In this document: piece by piece, positions 18,566 through 27,886 of the stretch
How the letters are laid out: the number at the start of each line of letters is the position of its first letter
Numbering within the stretch: the first letter of the stretch is position 1
NCBI RefSeq assembly: GCF_020042665.1
Contig: NZ_CP083376.1
Location: 186,001 to 250,000 of the forward strand
Direction: 5' to 3'
DNA length: 64,000 nucleotides
From: Pseudoxanthomonas sp. X-1
GTDB taxonomy: Bacteria > Pseudomonadota > Gammaproteobacteria > Xanthomonadales > Xanthomonadaceae
Position numbers and translations under genes: made by a program
The notes under the pieces: model-generated
Database searches by the model: none
What the model was told of the DNA's origin: nothing
The model's input: only the letters and a program-made list of their open reading frames with translations

Positions 18566-19849
18566 ATGAACGACAAGCACGTCACGGACAAGACCTCGCC
18601 CACTCCGGAACAGCAGCTGCAGTCGATGCTGGATGCCTTCGACAAGGCCAACGCCCACGACAGCGTGCATCCCGGCGAAGACCTCAAGGCCGTGCTGGAC
18701 AGCACGCCGGGCCTGAAGGCCAACGTGCTCGATGCGATCAAGAAGGACCAGCTGGACAAGATCGAGGCGCTCAACGTCAACGGCGCGCTCGGCGTCTACA
18801 TGGGCGATTCGCGCACCATCCAGATCTCGCCCGACCAGCTGCACATCGCGCGCACCGATCCGGAAATGCTCAACTCGGTGCGCTTCACGCTGGGGCACGA
18901 GGTCAAGCACGCGGCGGACCGCGCGCAGATCATGACCTCCGACGCCAGCCTGGAGAAAGGCGTCGACGCCCTGGCCCGCAGCGGCGGCAAGGTCCACGAC
19001 TACACCGCGGTGATCGGCAAGTACAACGAGACCTCGCGCAGCCTGGAGACGCACGCCGAACTGACCGGCTACAACGTCGTGGTCGACCAGGTGCTGAAGG
19101 ACAATCCGAAGGCGACGCTGCGCGATGTCTACAACGCCTCGCCTAGCGACATGGACCCGTATATCCAGAAGGGTGGCACGCCGGCCAACCCGACCTACGC
19201 GCCGCGTCCTGGCATCACCCTGGACGGGCTGAAGATGCCGGAGACCAAGGAAAACCTGGCCGCGGTGAACACCTACTTCTACGAAGCGCGCGGCTACCCG
19301 CAGCAGAACGTCTCCCAGCTGCTCGACTACGCCGGCCAGGCCGAGGCGCATTACCACCCGGGCAAGGGCGCGCCGCAGATCGAGGTCGACCTCAAGGCGC
19401 TGGGGGTGTCCAAGGCCCAGGTCTCCACCAGCGCGACGTATGTCGATACCAGCGCCAGGCCACGCCTCGGCGTGCCGACCGCGGCGCCGGACGGGCTATC
19501 CGGCAATCGCCTCTACGACGATGCCGCGCAAGGCCTGGGACGCACGCAGACCGGGGCCGCCCTGGACGGTCTGGCCTTCCGGCAGACCGCCGCGGCGATG
19601 GCGGCACAGGCGCAGCAGGACGGCCTGCACCGGATCGACAGCGTGCACGAAGGCCGCGATGGCCGGCTGTTCTCCGTCCAGGGCCAGCCGGGCGCGCCCG
19701 ACGCCCTGCGCAGCCATGTCGAAAGCGCCCAGGCCAGCCGCCAGCCGCTGGAACAGAGCGCGCAGGCCCTGCAGCCCCCGCAGGCGCCGCCGCCGCAGGT
19801 GCAGTCGCGCGAGCAGGACGTGCAGCAGCACGCGCCGCTGATGCGCTGA
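18566..19849 (+). CDS. Type IV secretion antibacterial effector (X-Tfe) with zincin-like motif and XVIPCD
   Basis: A 427-residue protein. LGHEVKHAAD places a zinc-protease-type HExxH at residues 111-115, and ETHAELTGYN at 161-170 can supply the third Glu ligand. The C-terminal region (about 305-405) contains LSGNRLYDDA, DGLHRIDSV, GRLFSVQG and a Gln-rich tail. This is the pattern of the XVIPCD signal recognised by VirD4 of the Xanthomonadales bacterial-killing type IV system. AGGACAAGGAC precedes the ATG. Its partner lipoprotein lies 19 bp upstream. No secretion apparatus genes are in the window. Substrate, and whether it is a true peptidase, are unknown. Confidence 0.82.
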   Translation: MNDKHVTDKTSPTPEQQLQSMLDAFDKANAHDSVHPGEDLKAVLDSTPGLKANVLDAIKKDQLDKIEALNVNGALGVYMGDSRTIQISPDQLHIARTDPEMLNSVRFTLGHEVKHAADRAQIMTSDASLEKGVDALARSGGKVHDYTAVIGKYNETSRSLETHAELTGYNVVVDQVLKDNPKATLRDVYNASPSDMDPYIQKGGTPANPTYAPRPGITLDGLKMPETKENLAAVNTYFYEARGYPQQNVSQLLDYAGQAEAHYHPGKGAPQIEVDLKALGVSKAQVSTSATYVDTSARPRLGVPTAAPDGLSGNRLYDDAAQGLGRTQTGAALDGLAFRQTAAAMAAQAQQDGLHRIDSVHEGRDGRLFSVQGQPGAPDALRSHVESAQASRQPLEQSAQALQPPQAPPPQVQSREQDVQQHAPLMR

Positions 19850-19956
19850 GACCAGCGACGCCGGCGGGTGGCGCATCGGCGGGCAGTCCGGTGATTTCAG
19901 GACGGTACCGCGCGTGAGCCTCTTGCCAGAGGCCAGCCCCGTTGCCACCTGAGCAA

Positions 19957-19984
19957 TTTCTGAGCTGCCTGCGCGGCAGCGAAC
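19957..19984 (-). CRISPR. Solitary type I-F-like CRISPR repeat
   Basis: A 28-base element reads, on the minus strand, GTTC, the Csy4-type hairpin GCTGCCGCGCAGGCAGC, then TCAGAAA. Length, hairpin position and ends match the type I-F repeat; I count five differences from the P. aeruginosa consensus. No second repeat occurs 32 bases away on either side and no cas gene is in the window, so this is a lone repeat, not an array. Confidence 0.55.
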
Positions 19985-20085
19985 CGGGCAATGCCGGATG
20001 TGAGCATCGCGTTTGTGCATCCTCACCCGATGCGCACCGCGCGCTGGCTAGGGTGCCGCCATCTGACCGTGCAAGGAGACATCCC

Positions 20086-20259
20086 ATGCTCAAGTGGGCG
20101 CTGATTTTCGCCATCATCGGCGTGATTGCCGGCGTGCTCGGCTTCGGCGGCATCGCCGGCGGCGCGTTCGCCATCGCCAAGTTCCTGTTCTGGGCCTTCA
20201 TCATCATCGCCGTGATCCTGTTCGTCCTGGGCATCACGGTCTTCAAGAAGGTTACCTAG
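20086..20259 (+). CDS. DUF1328 small membrane protein
   Basis: A 57-residue hydrophobic protein with two transmembrane segments ([17 protein letters not shown] and [18 protein letters not shown]) separated by a short Gly-rich turn. It belongs to the DUF1328 (YtjA-like) family, found widely in proteobacteria and often stress-induced; its function is unknown. A strong AAGGAG ribosome site lies 8 bases before the ATG. Confidence 0.9.
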   Translation: MLKWALIFAIIGVIAGVLGFGGIAGGAFAIAKFLFWAFIIIAVILFVLGITVFKKVT

Positions 20260-20274
20260 CCCGCGCTCCGCCCC

Positions 20275-20300
20275 TCCCCTTGCGCAGCAGGGGGAGGCTG
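20275..20300. repeat. Short dispersed purine/pyrimidine repeat
   Basis: CCCCTCCCC, a short spacer, then GGGGGAGG forms an inverted tract downstream of the DUF1328 gene. It belongs to the same loose family as tracts at 21.07 and 57.27 kb. The surrounding 224-bp gap shows no gene. Confidence 0.4.
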
Positions 20301-20483
20301 GGGGTTGTCCGGCCGAGGCGGTTTCAATCGAAGAGCAGCCGTCCTCTCGGTCACCGGTCCGCTATCGGAGGTCCCGTCGGATCGCATCGCGGCGCCGCGG
20401 CATCGTCAAACGGAGTGCTGGCTAATCATGTGGACTGCAGGGGCAGCCGAGGCGTGACACGGCTACTTCTCCCGCGTCCCTGA

Positions 20484-20945
20484 TCATTCCCCGGGCGGCT
20501 GCATGAACTCGATCGTGATGCGATCGGGGCCCACGACGTAGGCGACCAACGTCCCTTTGCGCGGCCCGCCAGGAATCGGCTGTGGGCTGCCCTTCGCTTT
20601 CCAGCCCGCCGCCTTGACACGCGCGATGGCGGCGTGGATGTCCTTCACGGTCAGCGCCAGGTGCGCGGCGCCGATCGCACCCGCGCTCTCCGGTACGGCT
20701 CCATGCTCGCGGCCTCTTGAGTACTGCAGCAGTTCAATCACGAACCCGTCCGGCGCCTCGACGATCGCGGTCCGCACGCTCGGATCGTCCACCCCCGTGA
20801 CCTGCCGGAGGAACTCGCCTCCCATCTCCGACTGCCGCCGCAGCGTGAAGCCGAGCGCTTGCGTCCAGAAGCGGATGGCCTCGTCCAACGAGGAAACGGC
20901 AAAGCCCGTGTGATCCACGGCGATTACGTCGGCGGTCTGGGTCAC
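20484..20945 (-). CDS. VOC-superfamily (glyoxalase/dioxygenase-like) protein
   Basis: The 153-residue protein has two beta-alpha-beta-beta-beta units typical of the vicinal oxygen chelate fold: VDHTGFAVSSLDEAIRFWTQALGF at the start and AHLALTVKDIHAAIARVKAAGW in the second half. Metal-ligand positions His in DHTGF, Glu in FVIELLQY and His in AHLAL are present, with a C-terminal Glu in TIEFM. Translation starts at GTG. Substrate cannot be predicted; possibilities include a glyoxalase or a resistance-type enzyme. Confidence 0.87.
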   Translation of the reverse strand: MTQTADVIAVDHTGFAVSSLDEAIRFWTQALGFTLRRQSEMGGEFLRQVTGVDDPSVRTAIVEAPDGFVIELLQYSRGREHGAVPESAGAIGAAHLALTVKDIHAAIARVKAAGWKAKGSPQPIPGGPRKGTLVAYVVGPDRITIEFMQPPGE

Positions 20946-21067
20946 TGCTGCGGCTCCCTGTGGGGGATCGGGAAAAAGCAGGATTCTGCACCTTGGGCCT
21001 AGCGGCAGCAGTGGACGATGAGAGGCGCGCGGATCTCAAAGCGAAGAGCAAAAGCACCGCCCCCCGA

Positions 21068-21122
21068 ATCGCTGGTTCGCGACTTCGAGCTCCCCCTCGC
21101 CTGCTGGCGAAAGGGAGGGGGC
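21068..21122. repeat. Dispersed repeat copy, also at 57.43-57.49 kb in the opposite orientation
   Basis: The block ATCGCTGGTTCGCGACTTCG continues with AGCTCCCC and ends with GAAAGGGAGGGGGC. The reverse complement of 57432-57487 shares GCGACTTCGAGCTCCCC and AAGGGAGGGGGC in the same order. It is a non-coding dispersed element between two leftward genes. Confidence 0.6.
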
Positions 21123-21145
21123 AAGGCACGTCTGGCGTGCGCGGC

Positions 21146-23287
21146 CTACTGCGCCGGCACGCCCATCTCGCGCAGCAGGGCCGGGGCCGGATAGACCTTG
21201 GCCAGCAGCCAGCGGATGTAGCGCGCATCGACGTGGATGGCGCGCTTGTAGCGCGGGTCGTACCACCAGCTGGCGCTGACCGCTTCCCAGTTGCTGTCGA
21301 AGTTCAGGCCCATCAGCTCACCCCGGGCGTTGAGCACGGGCGAGCCGGAGTTGCCGCCGGTGGTATCCAGGTTGGTCAGGAAATCCACCGTCTGCGTCTT
21401 CAGCACCGGGTCGGCGGTGCTGCCGAAGTCGCCCTTGGCGATCGCCTCCAGCAGCGGCTTGGGCGCATCGAACGGCGCGATGCCGGTGTTCTTCTCCACG
21501 ATGCCGGCCACCGTGGTGAGCGGCGCATAGGCCACCGCGTCGCGCGGCGCCAGCGGGGTCACCCGGCCGAAGCTCACGCGCAGCGTGCTGTTGGCATCGG
21601 GATAGCTGGCGCGGCCCTGCTTGGCGCGCCAGGCGGCCAGCGCCTGCATGTAGGCCGGGCGCAGGCGCAGCAGATCGCCCTCGCGCGTCTTGCGGGCGTT
21701 CTCCAGTTCCAGCTGCGCCGGCACCAGCCTGGCGGCCAGCGCGATCAGCGCATCGTCGGCCAGCGGCTGGCCCTGGCGCGCGGCGGCGAAGCGCGACAGG
21801 CGCTCGCTCTCCGTCCCCAGCGTGGTCGCGCCATACAGCGCGTCCAGGGCCTTGGCCAGTTCGGCCGGGGTGCGGCCGAAGGCGGCATCGAAGGCCGGCA
21901 CGCGCTGCGCCTCCGGCAGCTGCTGGTAGCGGCCCAGCAGCACGGTCAGCAGCGCCTTCTCGGTGCCCGCGTCGTAGCGGCGCTGCACCTGCTTGAGCTG
22001 GCCTTCGATCAGGGCCTGGTCGCGCTGCTGGTAGCCGGTCTCGCGCTGCGCGTCGGGCTTGGCCGATTCCAGGCGCAGGCGCTCCAGGGTCAGCGCCGAG
22101 CGCAGCAGCTGCGTCTGCGTGGCGACCAGGCCCAGCAGCAGGTCGCGATCGCCCAGCGCCTGGCCCTGGGCCAGCAGCTGCCGCAGCTGGTCGATCTGCT
22201 GCTTCTGCGCGCCGCGCGTGGCCGCGAGCATGCCGGCCTCGTCGGTGCCCCGCAGGCGCGCGGCGTCGCTGCGCTGCAGGCCTTCCAGCTCGCCGGCGGC
22301 GCGCTTGCGGTTGTTCTTCAGCGACTGCAGCTGCGAGGCATAGCGCGTGCGCGCCTCGGCATTGGCCTTGCCGGCCTGCTCGATCTGCGCGATCAGCGCA
22401 TCGAATACCGCCACCCGCGCCGGCAGCACATGGCCGACCTGCGCCTCGAACTCGGCCGCGGTGCGGTTGCGATAGGTAATGCCGGGATAGCCGGCCAGCA
22501 TGGCGAAGTCGCCTTCCTTCGGCCCCTCGACGGCCATCTTGAGGAACGCCGGTGGCTGATAGGGCACGTTGTCGGCGCTGTAGTCGGCCGGCTTGCCGTC
22601 CTTGCCCACATAGGCGCGCAGGAAGGTGAAATCGCCGGCATGCCGCGGCCACATGAAGTTGTCGATCTCATCGCCGTAGTTGCCGATGGCGCGCGGCGGC
22701 GCATAGACCAGGCGGATGTCGCGCAGCTCCAGCTGGGTCACGCGATAGAAGTCCGCGCCGTAGTCCATCGTGGCCACGCTGCAGCGCACGTTGCCGGCGG
22801 CCTCGCATGCGGCCACCAGGCGCTTGCTGGCCGCGTCCACGGCATCGTAGTAGGCGCGGCCGGTCTTGCCCTTCGCATCGGCCAGCACCTGGTCGGTGAC
22901 CTTGTCGAAGGCGGTGGTGACCAGCACGCGGAAATCCGGATTGGCCGGCAGCTCCTCGCCGCGCGCCTGCGCGACGAAGCCGTCGTCGATGAGGTTGGCG
23001 CCGGCCTTGGTGTTGTACTGGATCACGCCGTAGGCCACGTGGTGGTTGGTGACCAGCAGCCCGTCGCCGGAGACGAACGAGCCGGTGCCGCCGCCGACCT
23101 TCACCACCGCGCTCAGCGGCGCCTGGGTGACATCGGCCAGCGCGGCCGGATCGCCGCGGAAGCCCGCCTCGCGCAGCGGTTCGGCCAGCGAGGGCAGCTG
23201 CGTGGGCAACCACATGCCTTCGTCGGCACGGGCGGTGGAGGACAGCAGCAGCGCCAGCGAGGCGGCCAGGGGCAGGGTGCGGGTCAT
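21146..23287 (-). CDS. S46-family dipeptidyl-peptidase (DPP7/DAP BII type)
   Basis: A 713-residue periplasmic serine peptidase. A signal peptide (MTRTLPLAASLALLLSSTARA) precedes a chymotrypsin-like fold with the catalytic His in TNHHVAYG near residue 80 and the catalytic Ser in TGGNSGSP near 646. A helical insertion domain fills much of the middle. S46 enzymes release dipeptides from the N-terminus of peptides. DAP BII of Pseudoxanthomonas mexicana is of this size and family. I chose the ATG at 23287 because it starts directly at the signal peptide. The P1 preference depends on a C-terminal residue I cannot place safely. Confidence 0.94.
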   Translation of the reverse strand: MTRTLPLAASLALLLSSTARADEGMWLPTQLPSLAEPLREAGFRGDPAALADVTQAPLSAVVKVGGGTGSFVSGDGLLVTNHHVAYGVIQYNTKAGANLIDDGFVAQARGEELPANPDFRVLVTTAFDKVTDQVLADAKGKTGRAYYDAVDAASKRLVAACEAAGNVRCSVATMDYGADFYRVTQLELRDIRLVYAPPRAIGNYGDEIDNFMWPRHAGDFTFLRAYVGKDGKPADYSADNVPYQPPAFLKMAVEGPKEGDFAMLAGYPGITYRNRTAAEFEAQVGHVLPARVAVFDALIAQIEQAGKANAEARTRYASQLQSLKNNRKRAAGELEGLQRSDAARLRGTDEAGMLAATRGAQKQQIDQLRQLLAQGQALGDRDLLLGLVATQTQLLRSALTLERLRLESAKPDAQRETGYQQRDQALIEGQLKQVQRRYDAGTEKALLTVLLGRYQQLPEAQRVPAFDAAFGRTPAELAKALDALYGATTLGTESERLSRFAAARQGQPLADDALIALAARLVPAQLELENARKTREGDLLRLRPAYMQALAAWRAKQGRASYPDANSTLRVSFGRVTPLAPRDAVAYAPLTTVAGIVEKNTGIAPFDAPKPLLEAIAKGDFGSTADPVLKTQTVDFLTNLDTTGGNSGSPVLNARGELMGLNFDSNWEAVSASWWYDPRYKRAIHVDARYIRWLLAKVYPAPALLREMGVPAQ

Positions 23288-23448
23288 GTGGATCCGGTGA
23301 CAGAGCGAAACGTGCCGGCGACAGTAGCGGCCGCCCGCGCATGCGGCAAACGGGAGGCGCATGACGGTTCGGTCATGGGCGGCGTGTCATGCGAAAGCCG
23401 GTGCGCTGCAAAAGTCCGCGGGAGCGTTGTCTGCGGAGCCGAGTGCGG

Positions 23449-23967
23449 TCAGGCGGAGTCGAGGTCGCGGCCGTATCGCACACGGGTGACGAGGCGCTGC
23501 AGGCCCGTGCTTCCGAAGATCATCCAGACCGCCAGGACCAGCTGCAGCAACGTCGAGATCACGCCGCCCACCTGCTCGGGACCCCAGGCGAAATATCCGG
23601 AGGCTTCGCGTCGCGTCAGCAGGAAGATCGTGACCCAGTAGCTGGCGTCGGGCAGGGCGGTCAGCAGCGTCCAGAATCCCAGCAGGGTCAGGCCTACCGA
23701 CAACGCGGTCGAGGCGCCCATGGCGTGATCGGCGCGCGGCTCCTTCATCACCGGCAGCAGCTTGCGCGCGACGGTCAGCGGGAAGCGCCAGAGTGCGGCG
23801 CAGATCAGCAGGCCGAGGACCAGCACCGCCAGGCTCCAGGCCATCGCCGTGGTGTCGTGCTGCGCGCGCAGCGCCGCCATGCTCGGCAGGAACGACCGCA
23901 GCAACGTGATCAGCAGGAAGATCGCGAACAGGCGCGATCCAACAGCGATACAGTCTTCCCGGTTCAT
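23449..23967 (-). CDS. Four-helix membrane protein, unknown
   Basis: The 172-residue protein has about four transmembrane segments: LFAIFLLITLLRSFLP, AWSLAVLVLGLLICAALW, ALSVGLTLLGFWTLLTAL and VISTLLQLVLAVWMIFG. The last is followed by a basic C-terminus. No family was recognised. It lies 70 bp downstream of tamB on the same strand and could be the last gene of that unit. Confidence 0.8.
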   Translation of the reverse strand: MNREDCIAVGSRLFAIFLLITLLRSFLPSMAALRAQHDTTAMAWSLAVLVLGLLICAALWRFPLTVARKLLPVMKEPRADHAMGASTALSVGLTLLGFWTLLTALPDASYWVTIFLLTRREASGYFAWGPEQVGGVISTLLQLVLAVWMIFGSTGLQRLVTRVRYGRDLDSA

Positions 23968-24037
23968 GGCCTGATTCCTTGACCTTTGACGATGTTGAGC
24001 TGGCCGCGCAGCGCGGTTGCGCTGCTGGCGATGAGGA

Positions 24038-27000
24038 CTACTTCTCCTTGCGCCAGTTGATCGATCCGCGCGTTTCCACGGTGGACGATTCGATCTCGGC
24101 GTTGAAGCCCTTGCGCATCAGGTACTTCAGGGTGACCACCGAGCCGCCGCCGACCATGGCCACGCCGTAGCTGACGTAGAGCTTGGGCGAAAGATACTTG
24201 CCGATGCCGAAGACCGAGGCGCCCATCGTGCGCGACTCGAGCACGCCGGCGTCGTCCAGGCCGATCTTGGCACCCAGCTGCGAGGCCAGCAGGCCGGCGC
24301 CGGCCGACAGCGCCGAGGACGCGGCGCTGACCTGCGCGCTTTCCTGGCTGCTGGCGGTGCTCAGCGGGCGGCCCAGCACCAGGTAGGCGAGCGCGTCGGA
24401 TTCGGAGGTCTCGGGGTTGGACCAGACGCTGGCGCGCGGCGCGCTGGCGCGGCCGGTGACGTCGATGCCGGCGGTCACCCCGGCGCTGACGATCTCGCGT
24501 TCGGCGCGGATGTTGATGTTCGGGTCGGAGACATCGTCGTTGCTCCAGCTCAGCTGGCCGCGGGTGATGGTCAGCTTCTGACCATAGGCGGTGTAGCGGC
24601 CGTCGACGTCGAGCTGGCCGGTGGCCGACATGGCGCGGCCGGCGCGCGAATGCACGCTCATCTGGCCCTGCAGCGAGCCTTCCAGGCCAAAGCCCTTCAT
24701 CCGCACCTGGTCGCCCAGGTTCACCGCCAGGTCCAGCTTGAGCAGCGAACTTCCGCCTTCCTCCGGGTCGGCCGGGTCCAGCACCACCACGTCCTCGGAG
24801 GTGGACACGCCTTCGCTGAGTTTCTCCAGGTTGAGGTTGGCCGAGGGCACCGTGACCTGGCCACCGACGCCCAGCACCTTGCCTTGCAGGGCGATGGTCA
24901 TGTCCGGGTCGATCACCGCGCGCAGCTGGGTGGTGTCCGAGGCCAGGAAGTTGTCGCCGCGCACGTGGAACAGCAGCGGCTCGTCGCCGCCCTGCCAGCC
25001 CAGCGAGCCGTCGATGGACAGCGTGCCGCCGGTGGTGCCGCCGCCGGTGGCCGACTGCGACTTCATGCTGCCCTTGATCTGCGCGGTGCCATCGGACAGC
25101 GCGGTCAGCTGTGCATTGCCCTGCACCAGGGTGATGCCCAGCGCCGGCAGGTCGCCGGTGAACTCGCTCAGGTCGGCCTCGCCGCTGAGCAGCGGCGCAC
25201 CGCGCGTGCCGGCCAGGCCGATGTGCCCCTTGAGCTTTCCCTGCGGGCGCACTAGGTCCGGCGAGAACAGCTCCAGCCAGAACAGCCGGTCGTTGTAGAG
25301 ATAGATGTTGCCGGTCAGCGGGGCGTAGCTGTCCCAGCCGGTGTCGAAGCTCGCGTCGACGAAGCCGTTGCCCGCGAAGCCCGTGCCGAGGCGGCCATGG
25401 ATCTTCTGCGGCGTCATGTCCACGTCGATGCTGAAGTGATCGTAGTGGACGATCTCGCCGCGGCTGTTCTTGCCCATCTTCAGGCCGCCGTCCATCGAGG
25501 CGATGTGCACCTGGCCCTGCCAGGCGTTGGCCTGCGGCTTGAGGTTGGCCTCCAGCGTCAGGTCGCCGCGCAGGCTGAGCTGGCGGCCGTCCTGCTGCGG
25601 CAGCCACGGCTGCACCAGGGTCAGCGGCAGGCGGTCGGAATGCGCGCGCACGCCGTTGCGCGGCCAGTCGGCCGACACGCACAGGCTGCCGCCGTCGCCG
25701 CCGGCCAGGCAGCTGTCGGACAGGGTGAAGGCCGCGCCCTTCTGGCTGAAGCGGGCGGCCTGGGTCAGTGCCCAGGCATCGCCCTTGGACGGGACGATGC
25801 GCAGCGTCTCCAGCGTGCCGGACCAGGCGCCGTCCTGCGCCTGGCGCGCCTGGCCGGCGACGGCGAGTGAGGCCATCTGGCTGTCGGCCTGCGCATGCAG
25901 CTGCAGGTCCTGCACCGCGCCGCGCGCCTGCACGTCCAGCCGGTCCAGCGCCAGCCCGGCCTGCACGCCGGTGCCGGTCAGCGCCAGCTGGCCATTGCCG
26001 CTCTTCCACGGCAGCCGGCCCTTCAGGCTCAGGGTCTGCGCGGTGTAGGTGTCGAACTTGAGCGCATTGCCGGTGAGGTCGGCCTCGATGGTCGGCGCGG
26101 CGCGCGGGCCGGAGAGCTTCAGCGTCCCGGCCAGCACGCCGGTGGCGCCGGGCAGCAGGTCGGCCAGCTCCAGCGGATTCAGGGTCGCATCGACATCCAG
26201 CGTGTCGGCCACCTTGCCCTGCGCCTGCACGCGGCTGGCGCCCAGGCTCAGGTCCAGCTTGCCCTGGCCGCTGTCGCCCTGCAGGACGAAGTTGCCGCTG
26301 CCGGCCAGCTTGCGGTCGCGCAGGCGACCGCCCAGCTGCGGGATGTCCAGCGTCGCATCGAAGCCGGTGCCCTTGCCCGCGGCCGGATCGCGCTGCGCGC
26401 CCTTGCTGGACAGCCGGCCGGTGACCGCGCCCTTCCAGCCGGCGGCGAAATAGCCCGGGTCGAAGTTCTGCAGCGTCGCCGCCACGTCCCAGGACAGCTG
26501 CGGGGCCCAGCCGACCTGGCCGGTGACCTGCAGCCCGCCGGCCGGCGTGGTCGCCTTGAGCGTCTTCAGCAGCACCTTCTCCAGGTCGCCGCGGCCGTCG
26601 AAGTCGACCTTCGCCTTGTCCTGCCCGCGCGCCAGATCGGCCGTGCCGATCGCCGCCCAGGCCGCCTTGCGGCCGGCCACGCCCAGGTCGGCATCGGCCT
26701 GGATGCGGGCATCGCCTTCGCCCCACTTCAGGCCGCGCGCGTTGACCGCGAACTTGAAGCTCGGGTCCTCGGTCTGGGTGAAGTCGGCGTGGCCGTTGAG
26801 CGTGATGCGGCCGTCGAGCAGCTGCACCGCCAGCGGCTGCACGGTCAGCGTGGTGTCGTCGATGCGCACGTGCGAGGGCTCGATCACCACCGCGTTCTCG
26901 CCCTGCTGGGCGTGGCCGCTGATGGCCGCGCCGCCGTCGGTGCCACTGGCCTGCAGGTCGAAGGCCAGCGGCGGCGCATCGGCCGCGCCCACGCCCAGCA

Positions 27001-27886
27001 GCGACAGGTCCAGCTGCTTGCTGACCGCGCGCATGGCCCAGTCCGGCTTGGTCTCGCCGCGCACGTCCAGGTGCACGCGCACCGGCGCCGGCGCGTTGCC
27101 GCCCACCGCCACCTGCATGTGCTCGACGTCGCCACGCGCGACCAGCCCCAGCCGCGCCGGCGTCTTGCCGCGCGGGGCGGGAAAGCCGGCCGACACGGTC
27201 AGGTCGGTGTCGTAGTCGTCGCCCGGCCGGTAGTGGCCGTCGATGGAGAAGTTGCCGCGGTCGCTGGTGATCTTCACCGCGCTGGCTTCGGCATAGCCAT
27301 CGCCCAGGTCGACGCCGCCGCGGATGCTGCCCAGGAAGATCACCGGCTCGCCGCCGGAGGTGTAGCGCAGCCGGTCGACCTGCAGGGTGTCGGCCTGCAG
27401 GTTCAGCGGCAGCTCGATCTGCGGCATCACCTCGGGCCAGCGCGGCAGTTCGAACGGCTTGTCCGGGCTGGGCGCGACTTCCAGCGTCGCGTCCTCCACT
27501 TCCAGCCGGTCCAGGCGCAGGCGCTTGCCCAGCAGCGGACGCAGGTCCGGATCCAGCAGCACGCGCCTGGCGGTGAAGTCGATGCCGTCCATGTGGAAGT
27601 GCACGTCGCGCAGCGTCAGCGGCCCGGCGACCGGGCCTTCGGCACTGGCGTAGGTGAGCGAGCTGCCGGCCGGCAGGCGCGCGATCACCTGCGCCAGCAG
27701 CACGTCGCGGCCGGCCACGGTCTGCAGCAGCCAGTACAGCGCCACCAGCGCCACCACCACCAGCGTGGCCACGCCGATCGCGCTGCGGATGGCCAGCGTG
27801 CGCATGCGCGCCTTGCGCCGGGCGCGCAGCTCGGCGATGCGCGCCTCGCGCTCCTCGGGGGTGAGGTCCTGCGGCGTGCGGCTCAC
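24038..27886 (-). CDS. tamB: TamB, translocation and assembly module inner-membrane subunit
   Basis: A 1282-residue protein with a cytoplasmic basic N-terminus (EEREARIAELRARRKARMRTL) and one transmembrane helix (about 30-50). A very long AsmA/TamB-type beta-taco region follows, ending in the DUF490 domain with WRKEK at the end. The start is a GTG whose GTGA overlaps the tamA stop, so the two are coupled. TamB links inner and outer membranes and acts with TamA in outer-membrane protein assembly, and in phospholipid transport in some bacteria. A longer reading frame upstream only reflects the high-GC open frame through tamA. Confidence 0.95.
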   Translation of the reverse strand: MSRTPQDLTPEEREARIAELRARRKARMRTLAIRSAIGVATLVVVALVALYWLLQTVAGRDVLLAQVIARLPAGSSLTYASAEGPVAGPLTLRDVHFHMDGIDFTARRVLLDPDLRPLLGKRLRLDRLEVEDATLEVAPSPDKPFELPRWPEVMPQIELPLNLQADTLQVDRLRYTSGGEPVIFLGSIRGGVDLGDGYAEASAVKITSDRGNFSIDGHYRPGDDYDTDLTVSAGFPAPRGKTPARLGLVARGDVEHMQVAVGGNAPAPVRVHLDVRGETKPDWAMRAVSKQLDLSLLGVGAADAPPLAFDLQASGTDGGAAISGHAQQGENAVVIEPSHVRIDDTTLTVQPLAVQLLDGRITLNGHADFTQTEDPSFKFAVNARGLKWGEGDARIQADADLGVAGRKAAWAAIGTADLARGQDKAKVDFDGRGDLEKVLLKTLKATTPAGGLQVTGQVGWAPQLSWDVAATLQNFDPGYFAAGWKGAVTGRLSSKGAQRDPAAGKGTGFDATLDIPQLGGRLRDRKLAGSGNFVLQGDSGQGKLDLSLGASRVQAQGKVADTLDVDATLNPLELADLLPGATGVLAGTLKLSGPRAAPTIEADLTGNALKFDTYTAQTLSLKGRLPWKSGNGQLALTGTGVQAGLALDRLDVQARGAVQDLQLHAQADSQMASLAVAGQARQAQDGAWSGTLETLRIVPSKGDAWALTQAARFSQKGAAFTLSDSCLAGGDGGSLCVSADWPRNGVRAHSDRLPLTLVQPWLPQQDGRQLSLRGDLTLEANLKPQANAWQGQVHIASMDGGLKMGKNSRGEIVHYDHFSIDVDMTPQKIHGRLGTGFAGNGFVDASFDTGWDSYAPLTGNIYLYNDRLFWLELFSPDLVRPQGKLKGHIGLAGTRGAPLLSGEADLSEFTGDLPALGITLVQGNAQLTALSDGTAQIKGSMKSQSATGGGTTGGTLSIDGSLGWQGGDEPLLFHVRGDNFLASDTTQLRAVIDPDMTIALQGKVLGVGGQVTVPSANLNLEKLSEGVSTSEDVVVLDPADPEEGGSSLLKLDLAVNLGDQVRMKGFGLEGSLQGQMSVHSRAGRAMSATGQLDVDGRYTAYGQKLTITRGQLSWSNDDVSDPNINIRAEREIVSAGVTAGIDVTGRASAPRASVWSNPETSESDALAYLVLGRPLSTASSQESAQVSAASSALSAGAGLLASQLGAKIGLDDAGVLESRTMGASVFGIGKYLSPKLYVSYGVAMVGGGSVVTLKYLMRKGFNAEIESSTVETRGSINWRKEK

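Noticed and set aside
19957..19984. A CRISPR array
   Set aside because: Only one repeat is present; sequences one spacer length away on both sides do not match, and no cas gene is in the window.
20960..23641. An 893-codon plus-strand open frame opposite the S46 peptidase
   Set aside because: The peptidase on the other strand has catalytic motifs and a signal peptide; this frame is Arg/Ala/Gln/Gly-rich noise.
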